Assembly (NCBI GenBank): GCA_051984675.1
Contig: JBPYFK010000115.1
Coordinates: 60,915 to 124,914 of the forward strand
Direction of reading: 5' to 3'
DNA from: JBPYFK01 sp051984675
GTDB taxonomy: Bacteria; Actinomycetota; Actinomycetes; Mycobacteriales; Pseudonocardiaceae
Length of the DNA: 64,000 bases
How positions within the stretch are numbered: the first letter of the stretch is position 1; every line of letters begins with the position of its first letter. Under the pieces are notes generated by a model. It saw only the letters and a program-made list of their open reading frames with translations. It did no database searches and was not told the origin of the DNA. A program made the position numbers and the translations under genes. This document shows, piece by piece, positions 32,640-41,229 of the stretch.

Positions 32640-33383
32640 TCAGTGCGTGTGCACCAGTGGCAGCGCTGGTGCTCCGCTGGGCAACACGTACTTGATCAGC
32701 AGGATCGGAGAGCTGCTCGCCGACACCACCTGCGTGATCAGCACGACCGGGGTGTCCGCCGGCCGGTCCAGCGTGATGCCGCGCTGCCGGCCGAGAACCG
32801 TGCTGACGACCGTGCTCGCACCCCGCAGCGGGAGAGTGGGCACGGTGGTAACGAGTACGTCGACCATGGTGCGCGGCTGGGACGTCGCCGCTGCCATCGC
32901 TTCCGGCAGGACCGGGGCGAGCTTGGCGAGGTCGCCGTCCGGCACGCACCACTCCTGCAGCAGGCACGCCGGACCGCCGTCGATATCGACCAGGCTCTCC
33001 CAGAAGCGCACCGAGCATGTCGGTGCCACCCACAGGTGCTGCAACACGAGATCGGTCGGTTCCTCGATGTCGTCCACCAGCGGGCGTACTTTCGTGCGCT
33101 CCCGGCCAAACAGGTCCTCCAGCGGTTGGAGCCGCTCGAATCCCCGTCGTGGCAGGTGATCGTTGACGGTCCGGCCGACGCCCCGGCGCACCGTGATCAC
33201 GCCGTCCTCTTGCAACAGGATCAGCGCCTCGCGCAACGCCGGGCGGCTGGCGCCGAGGGCCGCGGCGAGATCGGGCTCGGACGGCAGCGTCGATCCTGGC
33301 GGGTAGGTGCCGTCGCGGATGGCATCGGCGATCCGTTCGTAGAGCGCGACGAACGGTCGTCGCCGGGGCGGGATGGCTTTCAC
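32640..33383 (-). CDS. GntR-family regulator with UTRA domain (HutC subgroup)
   Basis: The protein has 247 residues. The winged helix is IADAIRDGTYPPGSTLPSEPDLAAALGASRPALREALILLQEDGVI, about 18-63. A UTRA ligand-binding domain follows (VLQHLWVAPTCSVRFWESLVDIDGGPACLLQEWCV; LITQVVSASSSPILLIKYVLPSG). GTG 33383 has GGGGGACAG before it. It is divergent from the nucleoside-type BMP lipoprotein gene. The intergenic region holds two copies of TGTCAGACAAGT, one 26 bases from each promoter side of this gene, so it probably controls the importer and itself in response to the imported nucleoside or a breakdown product. Confidence 0.9.
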   Translation of the reverse strand: MKAIPPRRRPFVALYERIADAIRDGTYPPGSTLPSEPDLAAALGASRPALREALILLQEDGVITVRRGVGRTVNDHLPRRGFERLQPLEDLFGRERTKVRPLVDDIEEPTDLVLQHLWVAPTCSVRFWESLVDIDGGPACLLQEWCVPDGDLAKLAPVLPEAMAAATSQPRTMVDVLVTTVPTLPLRGASTVVSTVLGRQRGITLDRPADTPVVLITQVVSASSSPILLIKYVLPSGAPALPLVHTH

Positions 33384-33408
33384 GTCTGTCCCCCGAATCC
33401 GGTCTCGA

Positions 33409-33420
33409 TGTCAGACAAGT
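33409..33420. promoter_or_regulatory. Putative GntR/UTRA operator, site 1
   Basis: TGTCAGACAAGT, centred on the dyad TGTC-A-GACA, lies 26 bases upstream of the GntR start codon. The identical 12-mer recurs at 33552-33563 upstream of the BMP gene. HutC-subgroup operators are commonly TTGTC/GACAA-type dyads, so this is probably the autoregulatory site. Confidence 0.65.
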
Positions 33421-33502
33421 TAAGGCGCATGGCCGTCTCACGGTCAAGTCCGGGCGAGTGTTGCGATTCGGGGCGTTTCCTGGACGTTGCGTACTAAGGC
33501 TC

Positions 33503-33563
33503 TTGACGGGAGACACGGCGCCGATACATCCTTCCGTGATCTCACACACATTGTCAGACAAGT
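33503..33563 (+). promoter_or_regulatory. BMP operon promoter with GntR/UTRA operator, site 2
   Basis: TTGACG (33503-33508) and TACATC (33525-33530), 16 bases apart, form a plausible promoter for the nucleoside importer. The perfect 11-bp palindrome TTGTCAGACAA at 33551-33561 lies just downstream of the expected transcription start, where a bound regulator would block elongation. It shares TGTCAGACAAGT with the site next to the GntR gene 143 bases away. Confidence 0.6.
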
Positions 33564-33640
33564 AGCGACGTCGTGCGTATCCACCCTGTCCGCGCGCCTG
33601 CCGCGCGGGCGGGCCGAACATTCCCAGGAAGGAGAACGGC

Positions 33641-34732
33641 GTGCGCCGAAAACGAAGCGTTGCCGCGGTCGCCGGGGTTGTCGCCCTCGGGCTGATCCTC
33701 GCCGGATGTGGGCAGAAACCCGCGCAGCAGCAGGCCGGGAGTGGTCAGGCATCGGTCCCGCCCGCGAAGACGAACTTCACCGCCTGCATGGTCACCGACA
33801 CCGGTGGGATCAACGACCGCTCGTTCAACGCAGCCGCCTGGGCCGGCATGCAGCAGGCACAGAAGGACGGCAAGGCCAACGTCAGCTATCTCCAGTCCAA
33901 CGCCGAGAACGACTACGCACCGAACATCACCGCGCTGCAGCAGCGCAAGTGCGGCCTGATCATCACGGTCGGCTCGCTCATGGCGCAGGCGGCCTCGGAC
34001 GCCGCGAAAGCGGCGCCCGGCCAGCACTTCGCGATCGTGGACTCGGCCGGTAACGGCAGCAACATGCAGGGGTTGCAGTTCAACACCGCACAGGCGGGAT
34101 TCCTCGCCGGCTACCTGGCGGCCGGGTACTCCAAGTCCGGGAAGGTGGCCACCCTCGGCGGTCAGAAGATCCCCTCGGTGACGGTCTACATGGACGGCTT
34201 CTGGGAGGGCGTGCAGTACTACAACCACGTCAAGAACAAGGACGTCCAGGTGATCGGCTGGAGTGAGCCGGCCCAGAACGGCAGCTTCACCGGATCGTTC
34301 ACCGATCAGACCAAGGGGCAGCAACTGGCCAACAACTTCATCCAGCAGGGCGCCGATGTGATCTTCCCAGCCGGCGGTGGGTCCGGTCTCGGTGGTGTGG
34401 CCGCGGCGCAAGCCTCCGGCGGCAAGGCCGTGGCGATCTGGGTCGACACCGACGGGTGCGAGACCGCACCGCAGTACTGCGGTGAGTTCCTGTCCACAGC
34501 GTACAAGAACGTCTCGGACGCGGTGACGAAGGCCGTGGAGAACGCGTCCACCGGCAGCTTCGCGGCCACCGACTACATCGGCACGCTCGCCGACGGCGGG
34601 GTGGGGTTGTCACCGCTGCACCAGTTCGACGGCAAGGTCGACCCCGGCCTGAAGTCCGAGCTGGACCAGCTCAAGCAGCAGATCGTCTCCGGTCAGATCC
34701 CGATGACCTCGCCCTCACAGCCGAAGCGCTGA
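33641..34732 (+). CDS. BMP-family ABC transporter substrate-binding lipoprotein
   Basis: The protein has 363 residues. It is an exported lipoprotein: basic start, then VAGVVALGLILAGCGQ with the lipobox Cys at 23. The BMP/Med fold shows CMVTDTGGINDRSFNAAAWAGM near 50, NITALQQRKCGLIITVGSLM near 95, and a segment near 245 reading QGADVIFPAGGGSGLGG. Family proteins bind purine nucleosides for NupABC-type importers. GTG 33641 has AGGAAGGAG upstream. It is followed by the ATPase and a fused permease, completing the importer. Control is probably by the divergent GntR/UTRA protein. Confidence 0.93.
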   Translation: MRRKRSVAAVAGVVALGLILAGCGQKPAQQQAGSGQASVPPAKTNFTACMVTDTGGINDRSFNAAAWAGMQQAQKDGKANVSYLQSNAENDYAPNITALQQRKCGLIITVGSLMAQAASDAAKAAPGQHFAIVDSAGNGSNMQGLQFNTAQAGFLAGYLAAGYSKSGKVATLGGQKIPSVTVYMDGFWEGVQYYNHVKNKDVQVIGWSEPAQNGSFTGSFTDQTKGQQLANNFIQQGADVIFPAGGGSGLGGVAAAQASGGKAVAIWVDTDGCETAPQYCGEFLSTAYKNVSDAVTKAVENASTGSFAATDYIGTLADGGVGLSPLHQFDGKVDPGLKSELDQLKQQIVSGQIPMTSPSQPKR

Positions 34733-34801
34733 TCGGTTGCGGCCTGGCGCGGGGGTCCGTGGTGCCGCGCGCCAGGCCGCTGGCGAAGACAGGAGCGCCC
34801 G

Positions 34802-36418
34802 ATGCGACTGGAACTTCGAGGAATCACCAAGCGGTTCGGTGAGCTGACCGCGAACGACGGGATCGATCTGGTCGTGGAGCCGGGCGAGATCCACGCCCTG
34901 CTCGGGGAGAACGGGGCGGGTAAATCCACCCTGATGAACGTGCTCTACGGTCTCTACCAGCCGGACGCCGGGGAGATCGTGATCGACGGCGTCCCCCGGA
35001 GGTTCCGTGGCCCCGGTGATGCCATCGCCGCCGGAATTGGCATGGTGCACCAGCATTTCATGCTCATCCCGGTGTTCACCGTCGCGGAGAACGTCATGCT
35101 CGGGCGAGAGTGGACGAGTGGACCGTTCGGGATGCTGTCCCGCCCCGCCGCCCGCGCCAAGGTGCGCGAGCTGTCCGAGCGGTTCGGGCTGGACGTCGAC
35201 CCGGACGCGGTCGTCGGTGACCTCCCGGTGGGCGTGCAACAGCGGGTGGAGATCCTGAGAGCACTTGTGTCCGAAGTGGACGTTCTCATCCTGGACGAGC
35301 CGACGGCGGTGCTCACCCCGCGGGAAGTCGACGAGCTGGTCCGCATCATGGGGGAGTTGCGGGATGCCGGCACGTCGATCGTGTTCATCACGCACAAGCT
35401 GCGCGAGGTGAAGGTGGTCGCTGACCGGATCACCGTGATCCGGCGGGGTGCGGTCGTCGGCACGGCGGCCCCGCACGTCTCGGAGCACGAGCTCGCCACC
35501 ATGATGGTGGGCCGCGACGTGGAGCTCGCCGTGGACAAGTCACCGGCCGCCGAGTCCGGCGAGGTGGCACTGCGCATCGCGGGGCTCACGGTGCGGGACG
35601 ACCGCGACGTGGTCACCGTGCACGGCCTGGACCTCGACGTCCGCGCCGGTGAGATCGTCGCGCTGGCCGGAGTGCAGGGCAACGGCCAGGAGGAGCTCGT
35701 CGAGGCACTCTTCGGGCTGCGCTCCCCGGACGCCGGTTCGATCACGCTCCACGGTCGGGAACTGGTCGGCCGCAGCCCGCGCGAGGTGTTGCGGGACGGC
35801 ATGGGCTTCGTGCCCGAGGACCGGACCCGCGACGGGCTCGTCGGACCGTTCACCGTCGCCGAGAACCTGGTACTCGACATGTACGACCGCCCGCCGTTCA
35901 GCGCCGGGCTGGGGCTGCGGCTGGGCGAGATCCGGGGTAACGCCGAAGACCGCATCACCGAGTTCGACATCCGAACCCCCTCCAGCACCGCACCGGCCGC
36001 GACGCTCTCCGGCGGCAACCAGCAGAAAGTGGTGCTGGCACGCGAGATGTCCCGCGAGTTGCGGGTGCTGGTGGCTTCCCAACCGACCAGGGGAGTGGAT
36101 GTCGGCGCCCAAGAGTTCATCCACCGCCGCATCGTCGCCCAGCGTGACAGGGGAACGCCCGTCGTGATCGTGTCCACGGAGCTCGACGAGGTGCTCGCGC
36201 TGGCCGACCGGATCGCCGTGATCTACCGGGGCCGGATCATCGGCGTGCTCCCGGCCGGTGCCGCCCGAGACGAAGTCGGACTGATGATGGCCGGTATCAC
36301 CGCCGAGCGGGCGCACGCAGAGGCCGAGGGACACCCCACCGCGCTGAGCGCCACGGATACCACGGATCACCGCGTTGATGCCGATCACCATGTCGAGCAG
36401 CAGGAGTCAGGCCGTTGA
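34802..36418 (+). CDS. Nucleoside ABC importer ATPase (two nucleotide-binding domains)
   Basis: The protein has 538 residues with two ABC domains, as in NupA/RbsA-type importers. Domain 1: Walker A LLGENGAGKSTLMN near 36, PVGVQQRVEILRALVSEVDVLILDEPT (degenerate LSGGQ plus Walker B) near 140. Domain 2: the Walker A position ALAGVQGNGQEELVEALFG near 285 lacks GKT, as usual in the second domain of this family, followed by LSGGNQQKVVLARE near 402 and FVPEDRTRDGLV. It powers nucleoside uptake. The C-terminal 30 residues are His/Asp-rich. Its stop overlaps the permease start (TTGA). Confidence 0.94.
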   Translation: MRLELRGITKRFGELTANDGIDLVVEPGEIHALLGENGAGKSTLMNVLYGLYQPDAGEIVIDGVPRRFRGPGDAIAAGIGMVHQHFMLIPVFTVAENVMLGREWTSGPFGMLSRPAARAKVRELSERFGLDVDPDAVVGDLPVGVQQRVEILRALVSEVDVLILDEPTAVLTPREVDELVRIMGELRDAGTSIVFITHKLREVKVVADRITVIRRGAVVGTAAPHVSEHELATMMVGRDVELAVDKSPAAESGEVALRIAGLTVRDDRDVVTVHGLDLDVRAGEIVALAGVQGNGQEELVEALFGLRSPDAGSITLHGRELVGRSPREVLRDGMGFVPEDRTRDGLVGPFTVAENLVLDMYDRPPFSAGLGLRLGEIRGNAEDRITEFDIRTPSSTAPAATLSGGNQQKVVLAREMSRELRVLVASQPTRGVDVGAQEFIHRRIVAQRDRGTPVVIVSTELDEVLALADRIAVIYRGRIIGVLPAGAARDEVGLMMAGITAERAHAEAEGHPTALSATDTTDHRVDADHHVEQQESGR

Positions 36419-38949
36419 GCAGCGCGACGACGAGTACCACCGCCCAGCGGTCGGCACCGGCGGGCACCTCCGCGCCGACTCGCCCGAAACGGTCCGACAC
36501 CTGGCTGGTGACCGCGCTCGCCGTGTTGGTCGCACTGGCTGCCGGCGCGGTGCTGATGATCTTCTCCGACGACCAGGTCCGCGAGGACCTCACCTACCTG
36601 CTCACCTCGCCGAGCGACTTCTTCGTCGACTCCTGGCGCGTGGTGTCCACCGCGTACGAAGCGATGTTCTCCGGCGCCGTCTACAACGTCGACAACGACG
36701 GGTCGCTGGCCGGCATCCTCGGGCCGATCTCCAACACCGTGTTCACCGCCGGACCGCTGATCTGTGCCGGACTGGGGATCTCACTGGCGTTTCGCTCCGG
36801 GCTGTTCAACATCGGCGCCGAGGGGCAGGTCATCGCCGGCGCGTTCGCTTCCGGTTACGTCGGTCTTGCCTGGCACCTGCCGGCCGGGCTGCACCTGGTC
36901 GTGGCCATCCTCGCCGGGCTGGGCGGCGGAGCGCTGTGGGGCGTGATCGCCGGTTACCTCAAGGCTCGCACCGGCGCGCACGAGGTCATCACCACGATCA
37001 TGCTGAACTACGTCGCCCTCTACGGCCTGCGGTACCTGCTTCACCTACCCGGCGTGCAGAACCCGCAGAACGAGCAGGCCAGCAGGGTGGTCGACGCCAA
37101 CGCCGAACTGCCGTCGCTGGGCGGACTGGACTTGCGGTTCGATCTCGGGATCGTCCTGGCCGTGCTGGCCGCCTTCGGGGTGTGGTGGTTGCTCTCACGC
37201 AGCACCATCGGATTCCGGTTGCGGGCCGTAGGGACCAACCCCGCAGCGGCCCGCACCGCTGGAATGACCGTAGGCGGCTCGATCATCCAGGCGATGTTGC
37301 TCGCGGGCGCGCTGTCCGGGCTGGCCGGCACGGTCCTCGCTCTGGGCGGGGCCACCTCGTACGAGATCACCCCGAACATCTCCTCGAACGTCGGTTTCGA
37401 CGCGATCACCGTCGCGCTGCTGGGCCGAACCTCCCCGTGGGGCACGGTCGGCGCCGGACTGCTGCTCGGCGCACTGCAGGCCGGCGGGCGCAACATGCAG
37501 TCGGTCACCGCGGTGCAGGCGGCCGTCGCCGGTCAGCCGGGCAACGGCGTGCCGATCGACATCGTCACCGTGATCGAGGCGCTGATCGTCATCTTCATCG
37601 CCGCTCCGCGCCTGGTGCGAGCCATGTTCCGGTTGCGCGGCCGGGCCAGCAACCTGCTGACCGGGGCCACCACGAACCTGGCCGTGACAGTCAACGCGGC
37701 ACGCAGGGCACGCGTGCCTCGACACCTCGCGGTCGGCGGCGGCCAGGTCGGGGCCGGCTTGCTCGCGCTGTGGGGATTCGCCCTGTCCGCGCGTGCCGCG
37801 CTACCGGCCAAGCTCCAGTTCTCGCTGCCCGGAGCGGCCGTCGACCTCGGGAGCTGGACCGGGACCGCCCGACCGGTGCTGCTCGTGCTGTGCCTGCTCA
37901 CAGCCCTTGCCGGCGTGCTGCGCATGGCGCGACTGCTCGGGCACCGGTGGTGCGCCGCCCTGGCCATCTTCGGCGTGGTCGCCGCGTTCATCGTGTGGGC
38001 GGTGGCCGGTTCGTCCAACGGCGTCAACATCGTGTCGTTGCTGCAGGGCTCACTGTTCCCGTCCGCGATCCCGCTGATCCTCGGCGCGATGGCCGGTGTC
38101 ATCGGCGAGCGGTCGGGCGTCGTCAACGTCGCGCTGGAAGGCCAGATGCTGCTCGGCGCGTTCGTCGCCGCGATGGCGGCGACGATGGTCGGCAACGTCT
38201 GGGCTGGGGTGATCGGCGGTGCCGCCGCCGGCGTCGCCCTCGCCGCCGTGCTGTCGGTGCTGGCCATCCGGTACCTCGTCGACCAGGTGATCATCGGTGT
38301 GGTGCTGGACGTGTTCGCGCTGGGGATCACCAGCTTCCTCTACACCAAGCTGCTGACGCGCTATCCCCAGCAGTTCAACGCGCCCGACTACTTGGGACGG
38401 ATCAAGATCCCGGTGCTCGGGGACGTCCCCATCGTCGGACCGGTGTTCTTCGATGGCACGATCTTCCTGTATCTGACGTATGTTCTCGTCATAGCTGTCC
38501 ACATCGGACTCTTCCACACGCGGTGGGGCTTGCGGGTGCGGGCGGTCGGTGAACACCCGAGGGCCGCGGACACGGTCGGCATCAAGGTGTTGAGCACCCG
38601 GTACCGCGCGGTGCTGCTGGCGGGCGTACTCGCGGGACTGGCTGGCGCGTTCCTGGTGGTGGGCAACGGATCGCAGAGCACCTTCGATACGAACATGTCG
38701 TCGGGTAACGGCTACATCGCCCTCGCAGCAGTGATCTTCGGCCGGTGGCGACCCAGCGGGGCGGTCGCCGCGGCCCTGCTGTTCGGCTTCGCCAACCAGA
38801 TGCAGAGCGTTCTCTCGCAGGCAGGCGCACCGATCGACTCGAATCTGCTGCTGACCGTGCCCTACGTCGCCACCATCCTGGCGGTCGCGGGACTCGTCGG
38901 TCGGGCACGCCCACCGGCCGCCGACGGTAAGCCCTACGTGGCCGGCTAG
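36415..38949 (+). CDS. Fused nucleoside ABC importer permease (two permease subunits in one chain)
   Basis: The protein has 844 residues. Residues about 30-400 match a YufP/NupB-type permease (GLGISLAFRSGLFNIGAEGQ, LKARTGAHEVITTIMLNY, LRAVGTNPAAARTAGM). Residues about 540-840 match a YufQ/NupC-type permease (AMAGVIGERSGVVNVALEGQML, RVRAVGEHPRAADTVGIKV). In most genomes these are separate genes. Here they are joined by about 140 residues with several extra hydrophobic segments. One polypeptide could thus form the whole heterodimeric channel. TTG 36415 overlaps the ATPase stop (TTGA). Its own stop shares CTAG with the convergent MFS gene. Confidence 0.9.
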   Translation: MSSATTSTTAQRSAPAGTSAPTRPKRSDTWLVTALAVLVALAAGAVLMIFSDDQVREDLTYLLTSPSDFFVDSWRVVSTAYEAMFSGAVYNVDNDGSLAGILGPISNTVFTAGPLICAGLGISLAFRSGLFNIGAEGQVIAGAFASGYVGLAWHLPAGLHLVVAILAGLGGGALWGVIAGYLKARTGAHEVITTIMLNYVALYGLRYLLHLPGVQNPQNEQASRVVDANAELPSLGGLDLRFDLGIVLAVLAAFGVWWLLSRSTIGFRLRAVGTNPAAARTAGMTVGGSIIQAMLLAGALSGLAGTVLALGGATSYEITPNISSNVGFDAITVALLGRTSPWGTVGAGLLLGALQAGGRNMQSVTAVQAAVAGQPGNGVPIDIVTVIEALIVIFIAAPRLVRAMFRLRGRASNLLTGATTNLAVTVNAARRARVPRHLAVGGGQVGAGLLALWGFALSARAALPAKLQFSLPGAAVDLGSWTGTARPVLLVLCLLTALAGVLRMARLLGHRWCAALAIFGVVAAFIVWAVAGSSNGVNIVSLLQGSLFPSAIPLILGAMAGVIGERSGVVNVALEGQMLLGAFVAAMAATMVGNVWAGVIGGAAAGVALAAVLSVLAIRYLVDQVIIGVVLDVFALGITSFLYTKLLTRYPQQFNAPDYLGRIKIPVLGDVPIVGPVFFDGTIFLYLTYVLVIAVHIGLFHTRWGLRVRAVGEHPRAADTVGIKVLSTRYRAVLLAGVLAGLAGAFLVVGNGSQSTFDTNMSSGNGYIALAAVIFGRWRPSGAVAAALLFGFANQMQSVLSQAGAPIDSNLLLTVPYVATILAVAGLVGRARPPAADGKPYVAG

Positions 38950-40208
38950 CGCACGGGAGAGCTGGTATGCCATGCCGGTGGTTGCCCGGAGGTGGTGTCC
39001 ATCGTGTCTCTGGCGGTGCGGGGCAGCAGGAGGGGTGTGGCGAGCAGGAGCACTCCGGCTGCGGCGAGTGCCCATCGCGGGCTGGTCGCGGTGGCGAGAA
39101 GTCCCCACAGCGCGATGAGCGCGGCTCTGCTCGCGGTGCTGCTCACCGACCAGGCTGCCAGGACACGGGAGACGCGGTCGTTGTCGGTGGCCTGAAGCCG
39201 GTAGGTGGCCAGGACCGGGTTGAAGATGCCGCAGGAGGTGATCAAGACCAGCTCGGTGACCATCACGATGAGCAGGCCCGGCAGACCGGGGCGAACCAGC
39301 ACGAGGCCGAGCGGCCAGCAGGCGCGCAATCGCCCGAACACGCCGAGGACTGTGGCGTTGCCGTAGCGCGCCGCGAGAGGTCGGGCGAGCCGAGAGCCGA
39401 TCAGGCCGCCGACGCAGGGGACGGCGAAAGCGAGACCGTACTGCCAGGGTTGAAATCCGAGCTGGCCGAGCATGAGCACGGCGAGTGGTGCTTCGCCGGC
39501 CATGATCAGCCCGTTGACCACCATCGCGTTGAGGAACAGCAGCCGGAGCTTGCGGTGGCGCAGGATGTAGTGCCACCCCTCCGCCAGGCCAGCGAGGGTC
39601 AGACGAGAGGGCGGGGCCGTCGGAGCTGGCTCCCTTCCGCCGATCGCGGTGATGCCCAGGACCGAGAGGAGATAGCTGACCGCGTCGGCGGCGACGGTCA
39701 CGACGGGGCCGAACAGTCCGATCGCGGCCCCGCCGAGCGTCGGACCTACGACGCTGGCTGACCAGGTCGTGGACTCGAACCGGGAGTTGGCCACCAGCAG
39801 GTCCGCCGGCTCGACGAGGGCTTTGAGGAACGCGCCGCTGGCGGTGGTGAACGCGATGTTGGCGGCCGCCAGGACAACGGAGACGCAGATCAACTGCCCG
39901 ATGCTCAACACGCCCAGCGCGTAGGCGATGGGGATCGATGCCTGGGCCCCGAATCGGACCAGGTCCATCGCGATCATCACCGGTCGCTTGCGCCGGAACT
40001 CGACCCACGGGCCGAGCGGCAGTGCCACCAGTGCCCCGACGGCCAGCCCGGATGCCGACAGCGCGGCCACCTCAGCGGCACTGGCGTGCAACACCTTGAT
40101 CGCGATGAACGAGAAGGCGCCGAACCCCAGCCACGTCCCGTAGGTGCTGACCGCGTAGGCGGCCCACAGCCAACCGAAACGCCGGCCCAGGCCAGCCACA
40201 AACGGCAC
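38946..40208 (-). CDS. MFS transporter (EntS-like, 12 helices)
   Basis: The protein has 420 residues from GTG 40208, preferred because GGGAG lies six bases upstream and the protein then begins just before helix 1 (FVAGLGRRFGWLWAAYAVSTYGTWLG). The family pattern of EntS/MefA-like exporters is present: EFRRKRPVMIAMDLVRFG near 80 and VEPADLLVANSRFESTTWSASVVGPTLGG near 130. It probably exports a small hydrophobic compound. A LysR relic lies divergently at 40346; intact relatives of this arrangement pair a LysR regulator with its MFS target, so this gene may have lost its regulator. It converges on the nucleoside permease. Confidence 0.85.
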   Translation of the reverse strand: MPFVAGLGRRFGWLWAAYAVSTYGTWLGFGAFSFIAIKVLHASAAEVAALSASGLAVGALVALPLGPWVEFRRKRPVMIAMDLVRFGAQASIPIAYALGVLSIGQLICVSVVLAAANIAFTTASGAFLKALVEPADLLVANSRFESTTWSASVVGPTLGGAAIGLFGPVVTVAADAVSYLLSVLGITAIGGREPAPTAPPSRLTLAGLAEGWHYILRHRKLRLLFLNAMVVNGLIMAGEAPLAVLMLGQLGFQPWQYGLAFAVPCVGGLIGSRLARPLAARYGNATVLGVFGRLRACWPLGLVLVRPGLPGLLIVMVTELVLITSCGIFNPVLATYRLQATDNDRVSRVLAAWSVSSTASRAALIALWGLLATATSPRWALAAAGVLLLATPLLLPRTARDTMDTTSGQPPAWHTSSPVR

Positions 40209-40345
40209 GTGCGTCTCCCACCCCCACGTCGATCGTGACAACACGACGTTGCCCGGGTAGTAGACAACCGAACGCGAGTGACCCGTCTCAAACAACCCGA
40301 CACGCCGGGACGAAAACCCGGCCGCTATTGTTACAGGTTCACCGG

Positions 40346-40411
40346 GTGGACCTCGACGCCGTACGCACGTTCGTGGCGGTTGCCGGCAACGGCGTCCACG
40401 CCGCTGGTTCG
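40346..40411 (+). pseudogene. LysR-family regulator relic (first 22 codons)
   Basis: GTG 40346 starts DLDAVRTFVAVAGNGVHAAGS, the opening helix of a LysR DNA-binding domain (M-D-L-x-x-L-R-T-F-V-A-V-A). The next codons bear no similarity; the frame runs into the 3' end of ehuA at 40417 on the other strand. It is divergent from an MFS gene, as expected for a regulator-target pair. I infer that a deletion, or arrival of the ehu operon, removed the rest. Confidence 0.65.
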
Positions 40412-40416
40412 GGCGC

Positions 40417-41229
40417 CTACCGCCGTTCCAGCACCGCGCTCAGAAACCGTTGCGTGCGTTCGTTCTGCGGCTTGTGGAAGATGACAGACGGGGCGCCTGC
40501 CTCAACCACCGCGCCCGAGTCGAACATCAGCACCCGGTCCGAGATGTCCTCCGCGAACCGCATCTCGTGCGTGACCAGCAACATCGTCATCGCCGTCGAG
40601 TGCGCCAACTCGCGGATGACGCCCAGCACCTCCCCGATCAGCTCCGGGTCCAGGGCAGAGGTGACCTCGTCGAAAAGCATCACCTTGGGACGCATGGCCA
40701 TCGCGCGGGCGATCGCGACACGTTGTTGCTGCCCGCCGGAGAGTTGCCCGGGTTTGTGATTGAGGTGCTCGTCCAGGCCGACCATGCCCAGCAGTTCGCG
40801 TGCGCGCTCCTCGGCGGCCTGCCTGTCCAGCCCCAGCACGTGGATCGGCGCCTCGGTGACGTTGCGTAGCACGGTCATGTGCGGAAAGAGGTTGAACTGC
40901 TGGAACACCATTCCGATCTTGCGGCGCACCAGCCTGGTCTTCTTGGTGTCGACGCCGCGTCCGCCGAACAGGGGCTCCCCGTCGACCGTGATGACTCCCG
41001 AATCGGGCTGCTCCAGCGTCATGAGCATGCGCAGAATGGTCGTCTTGCCCGAGCCGCTCGGCCCGATGATGGACACCTTCTCCCCGGCGGCGACGTCCAG
41101 ATCCAGGTCGCGAAGCACCTGGTTGCCGCCGAAGGACTTGCTGACGCCACGAAAGGAGATCATCGACTGATCCGCGGACGGTTGGCCCTGCGAGGTCACT
41201 TCGTCGTCCTGCTCAATGGGGGTGGGCAA
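40417..41229 (-). CDS. ehuA: Ectoine/hydroxyectoine ABC importer ATPase
   Basis: The protein has 270 residues of the polar amino acid (GlnQ-like) ATPase type. Walker A GPSGSGKTTIL lies near 56, GMVFQQFNLFPHMTVLRNV (Q-loop) near 105, LSGGQQQRVAIARAMAM near 162, Walker B VMLFDEVTSALDPE near 183, and switch His TLLVTHEM. TTG 41229 has GGAG seven bases upstream and overlaps ehuD by 17 bases. Assignment to ectoine comes from the linked EhuB-like binding protein. It is the last gene of the ehuBCDA operon. Confidence 0.9.
   Translation of the reverse strand: MPTPIEQDDEVTSQGQPSADQSMISFRGVSKSFGGNQVLRDLDLDVAAGEKVSIIGPSGSGKTTILRMLMTLEQPDSGVITVDGEPLFGGRGVDTKKTRLVRRKIGMVFQQFNLFPHMTVLRNVTEAPIHVLGLDRQAAEERARELLGMVGLDEHLNHKPGQLSGGQQQRVAIARAMAMRPKVMLFDEVTSALDPELIGEVLGVIRELAHSTAMTMLLVTHEMRFAEDISDRVLMFDSGAVVEAGAPSVIFHKPQNERTQRFLSAVLERR

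Noticed and set aside
36375..38552. A 725-codon plus-strand frame overlapping the fused permease
   Set aside because: Translation is Arg-rich and featureless; the overlapping frame encodes recognisable permease helices.
38050..40008. A 652-codon minus-strand frame across the permease end and the MFS gene
   Set aside because: It overlaps two well-supported genes and has no recognisable motif.
40235..40759. A 174-codon plus-strand frame containing the LysR-like start
   Set aside because: Only codons from 40346 to about 40411 resemble LysR; the remainder is antisense of ehuA.
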